Origin: GYS-P2D sp964522505
GTDB lineage: Bacteria > Bacteroidota > Bacteroidia > Chitinophagales > Saprospiraceae
Assembly (NCBI GenBank): GCA_964522505.1
Contig: CAZFWJ010000002.1
Location: forward strand, 1-64,000
Length of the DNA: 64,000 bases
Reading direction: 5' to 3'
A program made the position numbers and the translations under genes. The notes under the pieces are model-generated. The model did not search any database and had not been told where the DNA came from. It saw only the letters and a program-made list of their open reading frames with translations. Positions 8,940-16,899 of the stretch are shown one piece after another; position 1 is the first letter of the stretch; the number at the start of each line of letters is the position of its first letter.

Positions 8940-10250
8940 ATGCAACAAAATTCATTTAGAGTAGGAGGAGGGGCTAAACTTAATGGCTCCATAGTACCAC
9001 AAGGTGCTAAAAATGAGGCTTTGCAAGTATTGTGCGCTGTACTATTGACCAAGGAGAAGGTCATTATGAAAAATGTGCCGGACATCTTAGATGTCAGACG
9101 CTTGATTAATCTACTTGATGGTCTAGGTGTCGCAGTGACTAAAATCTCTCCAAATGAATACCATTTTGAAGCGGCATCTGTCGATTTAGATTATGTGGCG
9201 AGCCAAGAGTATCAGAAGAATGCTAAGAAAATACGTGGGTCGGTAATGCTCATGGGGCCAATGATAGCTCGCTATGGCAAAACCTTCATGCCTAAGCCTG
9301 GCGGAGATAAAATAGGCCGTCGTCGCTTGGACACACATATTAATGGATTTAGGAAACTTGGAGCGGACTTCAAGTATGACACTGAAAGAGAAAGTTTTTA
9401 CTTAGGGGGAGAAGACCTGAAGGGATCATACATCCTGATGGATGAGATATCTGTAACTGGTACGGCCAATGTGCTGATGGCAGCAGTACTCACTCAGGGA
9501 ATCACTACAATATATAATGCGGCTTGTGAGCCATATCTACAACAGCTAAGCAAAATGCTTAATAGTATGGGTGCGGATATCTCCGGAATTGGCTCTAACA
9601 AGCTCACTATAACTGGGGTATCGGAGTTAAGAGGAACTACGCATACCATTCAACCTGACTTTATAGAGATAGGTAGCTTTATTGGTTTAGCGGCAATGAC
9701 TCAATCAGAGATCACAATAACGGGAGCTGCTAAGGCAGATCTCGGAATCATCCCATCTGTATTTGAGAATGTTGGGGTAGAAGTGAATATCGTCGGTGAT
9801 GATGTACATATTCCTGCACAGGAAATGTATAGTATTAAGCCCTTCATTGATGGTTCTATTATGACCATCTATGATTCACCTTGGCCGGGATTTACTCCAG
9901 ATCTAATTAGCATCCTTTTGGTTGTAGCGACACAGGCGCAAGGGAGTGTGTTGATCCACCAGAAGATGTTTGAGAGTAGACTGTTCTTCGTAGATAAGTT
10001 GATTGATATGGGCGCAAAGATTATCCTATGTGATCCGCACCGGGCAACCGTAATCGGTTTGGCTAGAGCTCAGCAGCTTCGGGGCATCGAGATGACCTCA
10101 CCGGATATAAGAGCTGGTGTTTCTTTACTCATTGCTGCAATGTCTGCAGAAGGCTCCTCATTAATCCACAACATTCAGCAGATAGATAGAGGATATCAGA
10201 ACATTGATACCAGATTAAATGCCTTAGGGGCACAGATAGAGCGGATCTAA
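8940..10250 (+). CDS. murA: UDP-N-acetylglucosamine 1-carboxyvinyltransferase
   Basis: Transfers enolpyruvate from PEP to UDP-GlcNAc, the first committed step of peptidoglycan synthesis. The 436-residue protein has the EPSP-synthase fold and the substrate-binding start GAKNEALQVLCAVLL (about 22-36). The active-site loop reads PGGDKIGRRRLDTH. Asp123 occupies the position of the Cys (Cys115 in E. coli) that fosfomycin alkylates, so the enzyme is predicted to be fosfomycin-insensitive yet active, as in other natural Asp-type MurA enzymes. The 3' end overlaps the convergent polyprenyl synthase gene by four bases. Upstream glmS supplies the same pathway. Confidence 0.96.
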   Translation: MQQNSFRVGGGAKLNGSIVPQGAKNEALQVLCAVLLTKEKVIMKNVPDILDVRRLINLLDGLGVAVTKISPNEYHFEAASVDLDYVASQEYQKNAKKIRGSVMLMGPMIARYGKTFMPKPGGDKIGRRRLDTHINGFRKLGADFKYDTERESFYLGGEDLKGSYILMDEISVTGTANVLMAAVLTQGITTIYNAACEPYLQQLSKMLNSMGADISGIGSNKLTITGVSELRGTTHTIQPDFIEIGSFIGLAAMTQSEITITGAAKADLGIIPSVFENVGVEVNIVGDDVHIPAQEMYSIKPFIDGSIMTIYDSPWPGFTPDLISILLVVATQAQGSVLIHQKMFESRLFFVDKLIDMGAKIILCDPHRATVIGLARAQQLRGIEMTSPDIRAGVSLLIAAMSAEGSSLIHNIQQIDRGYQNIDTRLNALGAQIERI

Positions 10251-11218
10251 GATTTACGATCTACTACAAATTCGACTAAGTCTTTAAGAGATTCCGTGGC
10301 AGGTCCTGCAGGATACTTTTTCAAGACATCTAAGGATTGCTCCTTATAGCTGAGCATCTTTTCCTCAGCATATTCCAAGCCACCACTGTTTCTCACATAA
10401 GAGATGATCTCGTTACGAACTTTTTTATCGTCGCTTTTCTTTTTGATTTTTTTGATGACGCTACGCTTCTCAGCATATGATGCTTTTCCTAGAGCATGAA
10501 TGAGTGGGAGGGTGAGCTTCTTTTCTTTGATATCTATTCCTACAGGCTTGCCAATGTTATGATAGCCATAGTCAAATAAATCATCTTTTATCTGAAAGGC
10601 CATTCCAGCCAGTTCTCCAAATAGTCTAAAATCTTCTACTGTCTTACTATCACATCCCGCACTCGACACCCCTGCCGAACAGGCTGCCGCCATAAGAGAA
10701 GCGGTTTTTTGCCTGATGATATCAAAGTAAATATCTTCCGTTATATCAAGTTTTCGAGTCTTTTCAAATTGAAGTAACTCCCCTTCGCTCAGTTGCTTTA
10801 CAGCAGCAGATACAATCTTGAGTGTTTCGAATTGTTCTTTTTCAACAGCGAGCAGTAACCCTTTAGATAAAAGGTAATCACCAACAAGGACGGCAATTTT
10901 ATTTTTCCATAAAGCATTAATGGAAAAGGCGCCACGACGTTGGTGAGAATCATCTACTACGTCATCATGAACTAATGAGGCTGTATGCAACAGTTCGATA
11001 AGCGAAGCAGCAGTATAGGTGTTCTCGTGGATGGGGCCAAATATACGAGCACATAGAAAGACGAACATAGGGCGTACCTGCTTGCCCTTACGACGAACAA
11101 TATAATAGGTGATCCGGTCGAGAAGAGGAACAGTGCTCTTCATAGAATCCTTAAAGATTCCTTCAAATTTATCGAGCTCCTTCTCTATGGGCTTTTTGAT
11201 GTCTTTTAACTTAGACAT
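10247..11218 (-). CDS. Polyprenyl diphosphate synthase
   Basis: Trans-isoprenyl diphosphate synthase, condensing isopentenyl diphosphate units onto an allylic primer to make long-chain polyprenyl diphosphate for quinone side chains. The 323-residue protein carries the first aspartate-rich motif in LVHDDVVDDSHQRRG (about residues 93-107) and the second in KDDLFDYG (about 217-224). GKQVRPMFVFL precedes the first motif, as in the octaprenyl/heptaprenyl branch. Product chain length cannot be read from the sequence. Isopentenyl diphosphate would come from the mevalonate pathway, of which the decarboxylase is encoded at 47746-48834. Convergent with murA, overlapping four bases. Confidence 0.92.
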   Translation of the reverse strand: MSKLKDIKKPIEKELDKFEGIFKDSMKSTVPLLDRITYYIVRRKGKQVRPMFVFLCARIFGPIHENTYTAASLIELLHTASLVHDDVVDDSHQRRGAFSINALWKNKIAVLVGDYLLSKGLLLAVEKEQFETLKIVSAAVKQLSEGELLQFEKTRKLDITEDIYFDIIRQKTASLMAAACSAGVSSAGCDSKTVEDFRLFGELAGMAFQIKDDLFDYGYHNIGKPVGIDIKEKKLTLPLIHALGKASYAEKRSVIKKIKKKSDDKKVRNEIISYVRNSGGLEYAEEKMLSYKEQSLDVLKKYPAGPATESLKDLVEFVVDRKS

Positions 11219-11339
11219 AGAGACTTATTCATCGAACACAATAGTACCATTTTTTAAAATCTCAGCCACTACTATTGGCTTGTCGAAAAGAAAACACATA
11301 GAATAGCAAAAAGTAAGTAACGACCGATAACTTTATGCG

Positions 11340-12332
11340 GTGGTTAGATTTTTTGCCAAGAATGATATCATAGCGATCATTGCGCTATTCTTATACACGG
11401 CACTTATTAAGTTATATGTGCTATTCTATCCTGGCTATTATACCGCTGCACCTGTAGACTCCTATCTGGGACATGTGCTATCCTATGCTCTAGATGGAAG
11501 GAGCATATTGATTTATTTTTTAACGGTATTGCTAACGTTCTTTCAAGGTGTCCATATCAATATATTGACCAATAATAGCAGGATGTACTACTCGCAGTCT
11601 GGCTATGCTGGGCTGTTCTATGTTTTATTGACATCGCTTTCTCCGGATCACATCGGAGTTTCTCCGCCTTTAATTGCGATGAGCTTTTTCTTATTCGCTG
11701 TGCAGAGTGTGTTTAGTGTATACAAGAAAGCTAAGGTTGCTACACAAATATTTAATGCTGCCCTACTTGTTTCCTTAGCGGTGGTCATCTATCCTCCATG
11801 CATGATCATGTTCTTAGTCTTATTTATAGAGCTTTTCTTGTTGAGGAGTCTTAAGCTGAAGGAGCAGCTACAGTATCTATGTGGATTCTTGGTAATTATA
11901 TGGATTGTAGGTGTAGCATTCTACTATGCTGGGGTTTTGACTCTTAGTGTTTTAAGCCAGATTAGTATTGGAGGTTCGCTCGGGATGTTTTTAGTTAATA
12001 GTCCGGACGAAACGATAATCCTAGTCTCAATAGGTCTGCTCTGCTTATTCATTATGCTTAACTACTACAGCTATTTTAAGAAAAAGGAAATTGAGACGCG
12101 TAAGAAAATCGAGTTTCTCTTTTGGATAATGATCTCTTCCCTTTTTACAGTATCAGTATTCAGTGGAATGCAGCCATACTTTGTAATTTTTCTGATGTTT
12201 CCAATAAGTATACTTGTGGCGATCAAGCTTCACGCTATCAAGCAAAATGGACAAGTAGAGTTGATACATTTCACGATGCTTATTTTGGTATTATTCCTGC
12301 AGTACAATCAGTTAATAATGGTTGATATATAG
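11340..12332 (+). CDS. Multi-pass inner-membrane protein, DUF6427-like
   Basis: A 330-residue integral membrane protein with about nine to ten hydrophobic segments and short loops. The opening VRFFAKNDIIAI and the central PPCMIMFLVLFIELFLLRSLK resemble the DUF6427 family of Bacteroidota, whose function is unknown. Translation starts at GTG (11340); the nearby ATG at 11335 is in another frame. TAACTTTA just upstream is a one-mismatch -7 element. The gene stands alone between the divergent polyprenyl synthase and the dsbD locus. The family match is from memory of sequence character and moderately sure. Confidence 0.7.
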   Translation: MVRFFAKNDIIAIIALFLYTALIKLYVLFYPGYYTAAPVDSYLGHVLSYALDGRSILIYFLTVLLTFFQGVHINILTNNSRMYYSQSGYAGLFYVLLTSLSPDHIGVSPPLIAMSFFLFAVQSVFSVYKKAKVATQIFNAALLVSLAVVIYPPCMIMFLVLFIELFLLRSLKLKEQLQYLCGFLVIIWIVGVAFYYAGVLTLSVLSQISIGGSLGMFLVNSPDETIILVSIGLLCLFIMLNYYSYFKKKEIETRKKIEFLFWIMISSLFTVSVFSGMQPYFVIFLMFPISILVAIKLHAIKQNGQVELIHFTMLILVLFLQYNQLIMVDI

Positions 12333-12375
12333 GTTAATTTTTTCATAAGCCAAAAAATGAGGCATCCAATTATGG

Positions 12376-12383
12376 TAACTTTG
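12376..12383 (+). promoter_or_regulatory. Promoter -7 element for the dsbD leader
   Basis: TAACTTTG is an exact TAnnTTTG match. The predicted start near 12390 gives an mRNA leader of about 95 bases before dsbD, unusually long for this window and almost entirely filled by two tiny ORFs. Confidence 0.5.
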
Positions 12384-12393
12384 TGTTTTTAAA

Positions 12394-12429
12394 ATGTATT
12401 GGCATTTCAGAAGACGAGGAGGTGATTGA
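12394..12429 (+). CDS. Possible leader peptide 1 upstream of dsbD (11 aa)
   Basis: ATG at 12394, a few bases after the predicted transcript start, opens an 11-codon ORF (MYWHFRRRGGD) ending in TGA at 12427-12429. Its last codons are themselves the Shine-Dalgarno of the next mini-ORF, so translation of one could control access to the other. Speculative: ORFs of this length arise by chance. Confidence 0.25.
   Translation: MYWHFRRRGGD
12417..12426 (+). promoter_or_regulatory. Perfect extended Shine-Dalgarno sequence
   Basis: AGGAGGTGAT is fully complementary to the 16S rRNA 3' end. Such sites are rare in Bacteroidota, and I noticed no other this strong upstream of a start codon in the window. 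It lies at optimal distance from the ATG at 12432, not from the dsbD ATG at 12485. Confidence 0.5.
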
Positions 12430-12431
12430 TA

Positions 12432-12473
12432 ATGGAATATTCAAAATTCTACACATCTTACAGAGAGTTTTAA
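12432..12473 (+). CDS. Possible leader peptide 2 upstream of dsbD (13 aa)
   Basis: ATG at 12432 opens a 13-codon ORF (MEYSKFYTSYREF) ending 11 bases before the dsbD ATG. The perfect Shine-Dalgarno at 12417-12426 makes it a better candidate for real translation than most ORFs this short. It could couple translation to dsbD. No Cys, so a cysteine-sensing role is not suggested by composition. Confidence 0.35.
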   Translation: MEYSKFYTSYREF

Positions 12474-12484
12474 ATTGATAATTC

Positions 12485-13171
12485 ATGATTTTAAGAAAGA
12501 TCTTTTTTATTGGAATTTTAATCAGCATGGCTAGTCTACTTAGTGGACAACAGTTTGATCCGGTAAAGTGGGACTACAGGATAGATCAGATCTCACAAGA
12601 TGAGTTTGATATCGTATTTAAGGCAGAGATCGATGATGGATGGACGGTGTACTCTATGTATATCGAAGAGGGAGGTCCAGTACCGACATCAATCTGGTAT
12701 GAAACCGAAGGTGTAGTAGAAAATAAAGGTGATGCCATTGAGACTGGACATCGCAAAGAGGGGATGGATCCGATTTTCGAGATGAACGTCATTAAATTCC
12801 TGGATGATAAAGATTACGAGGTAAGACAGCGTGTTAAGGTACTTGACCCAAGTAAGAAGCTTGTGGGGTACCTAACTTATATGACTTGTGATAATGAGAG
12901 ATGTTTGCCACCAACGGATGTAGATTTTGAAATTGATTTTGGTGATGGCAACGGCGCTATAGAACAACCTACACAAAAAGCACCAACACCTATCGCTCAA
13001 CCTAGTGTGGAGCGGGTATCTACAACACAGTCAACGCTATCTCAAAGCATATCATCAACTGAGTCAACTTTATCAGAAAAGGTATCATCAATTCAGTCAA
13101 GACTAACTGAAAGCGAACCTGTAGACTGGTCTGTAGCTGTAAAAAAAAAAGTGAGTCTCAGTACGAGCTAA
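12485..13171 (+). CDS. dsbD: DsbD-like protein, 5' part before frameshift (first N-terminal domain)
   Basis: The 228-residue reading frame has a signal peptide (about residues 1-21, ending LSGQQ) and one periplasmic DsbD alpha-type immunoglobulin-like domain. In the DsbD family this domain passes electrons to periplasmic thiol proteins; its cysteines are in YMTCDNERCLPP. A Ser/Thr/Gln-rich linker (about 160-215) follows, with three copies of an approximately 11-residue unit. The frame ends at TAA 13169 shortly after an A10 run (13141-13150). In the -1 frame the sequence continues without a break into a second copy of the same domain, so this and the 13237-15075 frame are one gene of about 863 residues. 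The split may be a real mutation, an assembly error or programmed slippage. Confidence 0.85.
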   Translation: MILRKIFFIGILISMASLLSGQQFDPVKWDYRIDQISQDEFDIVFKAEIDDGWTVYSMYIEEGGPVPTSIWYETEGVVENKGDAIETGHRKEGMDPIFEMNVIKFLDDKDYEVRQRVKVLDPSKKLVGYLTYMTCDNERCLPPTDVDFEIDFGDGNGAIEQPTQKAPTPIAQPSVERVSTTQSTLSQSISSTESTLSEKVSSIQSRLTESEPVDWSVAVKKKVSLSTS

Positions 13172-13497
13172 GTTATACCGCTATTGTTGCCGACGGATGG
13201 AATATCTATTCCACCTTTATAGATGAAGGAGGTCCTGTGCCTACTTCTGTGTGGTATGAGACTGAAGATGTCGTAGAGAATGTTGGTGATCCCACTGAAA
13301 CAGGGAATCGGAAAGAAGGGATAGACCCGATCTTCGAGATGAATGTCATCAAGTTCTATTCAGATCAACCCTATACACTCACTCAAACCGTTGACGTCCT
13401 AAATCCTGGTGAAAAACTCATAGGATATCTTACCTACATGGTATGTAACGATGAGAAGTGTTTACCACCGACGGATGTAGATTTTCAAGTTGATTTT
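12550..13497 (+). repeat. Intragenic tandem duplication of the DsbD N-terminal domain
   Basis: Two protein-level copies, about 12550-12945 and 13120-13497, share long near-identical stretches such as GGPVPTS-WYETE, RKEG-DPIFEMNVIKF and CLPPTDVDF. They are separated by a Ser/Thr-rich repetitive linker. Conservation is higher than structural need alone suggests, so the duplication looks fairly recent or subject to gene conversion. Confidence 0.85.
13141..13150 (+). other. A10 homopolymer at the dsbD frameshift
   Basis: Ten A residues where the reading frame switches. One extra A, or a -1 ribosomal slip, joins VAVKKK to SESQYELSYTA and restores the second domain. The new frame is open only from 13111, so the switch must occur between there and the TAA at 13169. 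Runs of nine or more A are known transcriptional slippage sites. Confidence 0.7.
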
Positions 13498-15075
13498 CAA
13501 TCTGGGCAAATGATGTTAGCAACTGAATTGTCGGAAGATGCAGCAAGTCTCGCATCTATAGATGGAGATATAATCGATCAGCGCAGACCGGAGCTACATA
13601 GTACATATAGAGAGCCAGCAGCGTCATGTGGCGAAACTGTCATAGAACAGGATAGCCTCTTTTGGATGTTCATCTTTGGTTTCCTCGGAGGGCTTTTAGC
13701 TTTATTGACACCCTGCGTGTTCCCGATGATTCCTCTTACGGTTAGCTTTTTCACCAAAGAAACTAAGAAGAAAGGTTGGGTCAATGCCCTCATATACGGT
13801 CTGTCGATCGTAGTTATCTATGTAAGTATTGGTCTATTGATTACAGTATTCTTTGGAGCTGAAGCGCTCAATCGATTATCTACCAATTGGATAGCGAATA
13901 CGCTCTTCTTTTTCATATTTGTCTTCTTTGCATTTTCATTTTTTGGATTTTATGAGATCACTTTGCCGAGTTCGTGGTCTAATAAGTCAGATCGGATGGC
14001 AGACAAGGGAGGTTTGATTGGAATCTTTTTCATGGCTTTCACTTTGGCGCTGGTGTCTTTCTCTTGTACTGGACCGATCATCGGTACAGCTCTGGTCCAG
14101 GCTGCCTCCAATCAGCTCGGCCCATTTATAGTCATGCTTGGATTTTCTTTGGCCTTGGCGCTACCCTTTGGGTTGTTTGCAGCATTTCCAGCATGGCTTA
14201 ACTCATTGCCTCGTTCAGGTGGCTGGATGAATAGTGTGAAGGCAGTGCTTGGATTTTTGGAGCTTGCCCTAGCATTTAAGTTCTTATCGGTAGCGGATAT
14301 GACTAACCACTGGGGATTCTTGAGATATGAAGTCTTTATGGCTATCTGGATACTTGTAGCTCTGGCTATGGCGGCATACGGATTTGGCTTTATTAAGTTT
14401 CCGCACCATGCTCCTGTTAAGAAGCTAAGCACTCGTAGATGGGTCTTTTCACTAGGCTCGATAGCACTTGCTGTATATCTGGCTTCAGGCTTTATCTATA
14501 AGCCACAGATCAATAGTTACAATTCCTTACCATTATTAAGTGGTATTGCTCCACCAGCAAGCTATAATTTCTTCTTGCCAGAATCCGACATTGATTTATC
14601 CATCAAGAATCAATATCCTTCATTTGGGAAGTGTGCTAATAACATCGATTGCTTCAAGGATTACTACGAAGGTTTGGCCTACGCCAAGTCTAAAGGCAAG
14701 CCGATTCTTATCGATCATACTGGCCATGGCTGCGTTAACTGCCGCAAAATGGAAGAACATGTCTGGGTAGATGAAGAGGTCAAGAGTATGCTCGAGAATG
14801 ATTTCGTCTTGATATCTCTATATTCTGACGATGATACCAAACTGGAGCGACCATTAATCTCAAAGATTAGAAATAAGAAGATGAGGAATGTGGGTAATAA
14901 ATGGGCAGACTTTCAGATCGTCAACTTCGAGCAAAACTCGCAGCCACTATATGTAATGGCGGCACCTGAAGAAACCGTACTAGCCAACCCTCGTGGTTAT
15001 AAGGAAGGTATCGAAGATTATAAGAACTATCTCAAGTGTGGTTTGGAAATGTTTCATTCATTGGGTCAGAATTGA
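13237..15075 (+). CDS. dsbD: Thiol:disulfide interchange protein DsbD, 3' part (second N-domain, membrane domain, thioredoxin domain)
   Basis: Carries electrons from cytoplasmic thioredoxin across the inner membrane to periplasmic thiols. In order: the remainder of a second DsbD-alpha-like domain (YMVCNDEKCLPP), an eight-helix beta domain with TPCVFPMIPL and SCTGPIIGTAL supplying the redox Cys pair, and a C-terminal gamma thioredoxin-like domain with CVNC. The GTG at 13237 falls inside a conserved beta-strand of the second domain and has no signal peptide, so it is not a credible independent start. The true 5' end is the 12485 frame, joined at the A10 run. The 3' end overlaps the convergent lipoprotein gene by 10 bases. 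Confidence 0.88.
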   Translation: MPTSVWYETEDVVENVGDPTETGNRKEGIDPIFEMNVIKFYSDQPYTLTQTVDVLNPGEKLIGYLTYMVCNDEKCLPPTDVDFQVDFQSGQMMLATELSEDAASLASIDGDIIDQRRPELHSTYREPAASCGETVIEQDSLFWMFIFGFLGGLLALLTPCVFPMIPLTVSFFTKETKKKGWVNALIYGLSIVVIYVSIGLLITVFFGAEALNRLSTNWIANTLFFFIFVFFAFSFFGFYEITLPSSWSNKSDRMADKGGLIGIFFMAFTLALVSFSCTGPIIGTALVQAASNQLGPFIVMLGFSLALALPFGLFAAFPAWLNSLPRSGGWMNSVKAVLGFLELALAFKFLSVADMTNHWGFLRYEVFMAIWILVALAMAAYGFGFIKFPHHAPVKKLSTRRWVFSLGSIALAVYLASGFIYKPQINSYNSLPLLSGIAPPASYNFFLPESDIDLSIKNQYPSFGKCANNIDCFKDYYEGLAYAKSKGKPILIDHTGHGCVNCRKMEEHVWVDEEVKSMLENDFVLISLYSDDDTKLERPLISKIRNKKMRNVGNKWADFQIVNFEQNSQPLYVMAAPEETVLANPRGYKEGIEDYKNYLKCGLEMFHSLGQN

Positions 15076-16289
15076 TTGCCTTTCCTCATGAGCTCGTAAT
15101 TGTAAACCTGGCGACCTAGCTCTGCTAGAAACGGTATACCGATGGAATCGTATTCATAGACGCCGTCATTATAGATTTGATTGTGATTGACATGTATCGT
15201 TGCCGTTAGGAAGAATTCTATATCTCGCTGTGTATCTCTGATATGAGCGTTATCGGTTAGATATCCATATGCCCAACCTACCTTATTAGAAATTTCTATA
15301 TGGTCTGGGATAGCCTCCTGAGAGTCTCCATACATGAAGAACTTCACATAGCTGTCGTAGTAATCTGTGTTATCCTTGAGATGACGATATTGATCAGGAG
15401 TCTTTTTCATCGTATTGCGCAGAAAGCCCAGCTGCTCCTCATTGATATTATATCGCTCCGTGCTATTGTATAACTCGGGATAGATCACTCTGACTAGTGA
15501 CTCTTGAAGTTCTGTGATGGATAGATAGTTCTTATAGCTAAAGTCGAATGGCTTATAGATCACGCTATCAAGCTCGTCATCATATCTCCCTATACCTTTT
15601 TTGACATTATTCATGATCGGATAGTCTTGATATAGTGCATACAGTTCATCCTGCTCATACAAGATTTCTCCTTGGTCGTTGAAGAGTTGGTAGGGGTTCG
15701 TATATCTACTAGACTCTTCATCAAATCCTGACACTCCAACTCTATGAATGATTTTGCTATCCTTAAAGATGCCCTTCTCTTTCATTCGCTCATTGATATA
15801 GTCTTGACCCAATAGTTCATAAAGTCTGTTGTAAGCGTTGTTATCGCTGACTGAGAAGATTTTTTCTATATAATGAGCTACGTTAGGATAACCAGTTGAG
15901 GAGGATGTATCTATCGTTTCAGTAGTCTGGGGATGGGCGATAGAGTCGTACTGGATACGAGTATATAGATCGATCTCAGGATTTCTGGCGGATAACTCAT
16001 TGAGGTATTCGATAGCTAAGAATGCCGTGGGCATCTTAACCGTGCTCGCTGGATAGAAGTACTGTCCTTCCCTGATATTGAGCGGGTGAGATGTAAGTTT
16101 AGTGAGGCCGTCTACATGATCCACCTGTGTATAAAGTACCTGTACTTCGTAGTACCCAAGGCTATCGATGACGTGGTTAAACACCTCTGAGTCCGAGTCT
16201 AAGATCTCATCCCAAGGTGCCCCCCATGGACTCTGCTGGGCGCAGGATAGGCAGATGAGCGGAAGAAGGTAGATATAGTAACGGATCAC
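15066..16289 (-). CDS. Class A beta-lactamase-like serine hydrolase, lipoprotein
   Basis: A 407-residue exported protein with a probable lipid-anchored Cys16 (ICLSC). It carries the serine beta-lactamase/transpeptidase triad of motifs: S82-T-V-K85 (nucleophile and general base), S148-D-N150, and K336-V-G338 in place of K-T/S-G. It is longer than a true class A beta-lactamase (about 290) with insertions between motifs. This places it in the broad beta-lactamase2 family, which includes penicillin-interactive and peptidase-like proteins. Substrate is unknown, and lactam resistance should not be assumed. It overlaps the convergent dsbD end by 10 bases. Confidence 0.85.
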   Translation of the reverse strand: MIRYYIYLLPLICLSCAQQSPWGAPWDEILDSDSEVFNHVIDSLGYYEVQVLYTQVDHVDGLTKLTSHPLNIREGQYFYPASTVKMPTAFLAIEYLNELSARNPEIDLYTRIQYDSIAHPQTTETIDTSSSTGYPNVAHYIEKIFSVSDNNAYNRLYELLGQDYINERMKEKGIFKDSKIIHRVGVSGFDEESSRYTNPYQLFNDQGEILYEQDELYALYQDYPIMNNVKKGIGRYDDELDSVIYKPFDFSYKNYLSITELQESLVRVIYPELYNSTERYNINEEQLGFLRNTMKKTPDQYRHLKDNTDYYDSYVKFFMYGDSQEAIPDHIEISNKVGWAYGYLTDNAHIRDTQRDIEFFLTATIHVNHNQIYNDGVYEYDSIGIPFLAELGRQVYNYELMRKGNQF

Positions 16290-16357
16290 AGATACAAGAT
16301 ATTAAATGTGGGTGTATTCAGAAGAATAGCATTTTTTAATGCTCACTCCTTTTTTGG

Positions 16358-16371
16358 TCATTTCGAAATGA
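16358..16371. repeat. 14-bp perfect palindrome in the 16290-16451 intergenic region
   Basis: TCATTTCGAAATGA is self-complementary. It lies in an AT-rich gap upstream of the beta-lactamase-like gene and of the broken gene at 16452, so it could be an operator for either. Nothing else recognisable is seen in 16290-16451. Confidence 0.3.
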
Positions 16372-16451
16372 GGATATGAGACGTTTTCATCTGGATGAGT
16401 TTGGATGACATCGGTATATATGAGAAGAAGAAAAAGAGGTTGTAAGAGAAC

Positions 16452-16891
16452 TTGAGTTCAGTTGTGTTCTACCACAATAAGAACGGCAATCATCAATATA
16501 ACACTTACATAATTACCCTCATTAAGTATATAAGAGGAACGGCAATTAATATACCAGAAGGGCGAACAGAATTCATTGCCCTATACTCAAAAGTTGTAGT
16601 CCTGATGCTGCTTCGTTTTTTGGGGACTTCACACAAGTAGAAAGTTGGTTTAACGACTCAGATTTTGATTGCGTATCTTCAGGTTTCTTGATACAATTTA
16701 CCTACTCTAATGGTGATCAGACAAGATGGGACCCTAGTAGATGGGCTGGAGGAAATAGTGGGGACCCAAATTATGATTTCGGTGACTCTAATTGGGATTG
16801 TTGTGAAGAATATGCTGATTCTTGCAATTGTAATTGGTCAGTTGACTCTGAAGGTATCTTAACTATTGATTGTCCACCATGTACAGATTAA
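16452..16891 (+). pseudogene. Broken Cys-rich protein gene (two frames)
   Basis: I do not recognise this gene. One frame (TTG 16452 to about 16591) reads a plausible beta-rich sequence ending NIPEGRTEFIALYSK, then loses sense and stops at 16640. The -1 frame takes over at the AAAA at 16589-16592 and reads SCSPDAASFFGDFTQVE and onward to a Cys-rich C-terminus (CCEEYADSCNCNW, DCPPCTD) ending at 16891. Joining them gives about 146 residues. There is no ATG and no signal peptide at the 5' end, so the start is probably lost too. It directly precedes the lipoprotein gene at 16900. An alternative is a short genuine protein from 16688 only. Confidence 0.35.
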
Positions 16892-16899
16892 CAATTATT

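Noticed and set aside
13237..13240. Independent start of a second DsbD protein at GTG 13237
   Set aside because: It falls within a conserved beta-strand and gives no signal peptide; the upstream frame joins naturally at the A10 run.
16358..16371. 14-bp palindrome as a defined operator
   Set aside because: Listed as a repeat, but with no second copy or known binding protein in view it is not treated as a finding.
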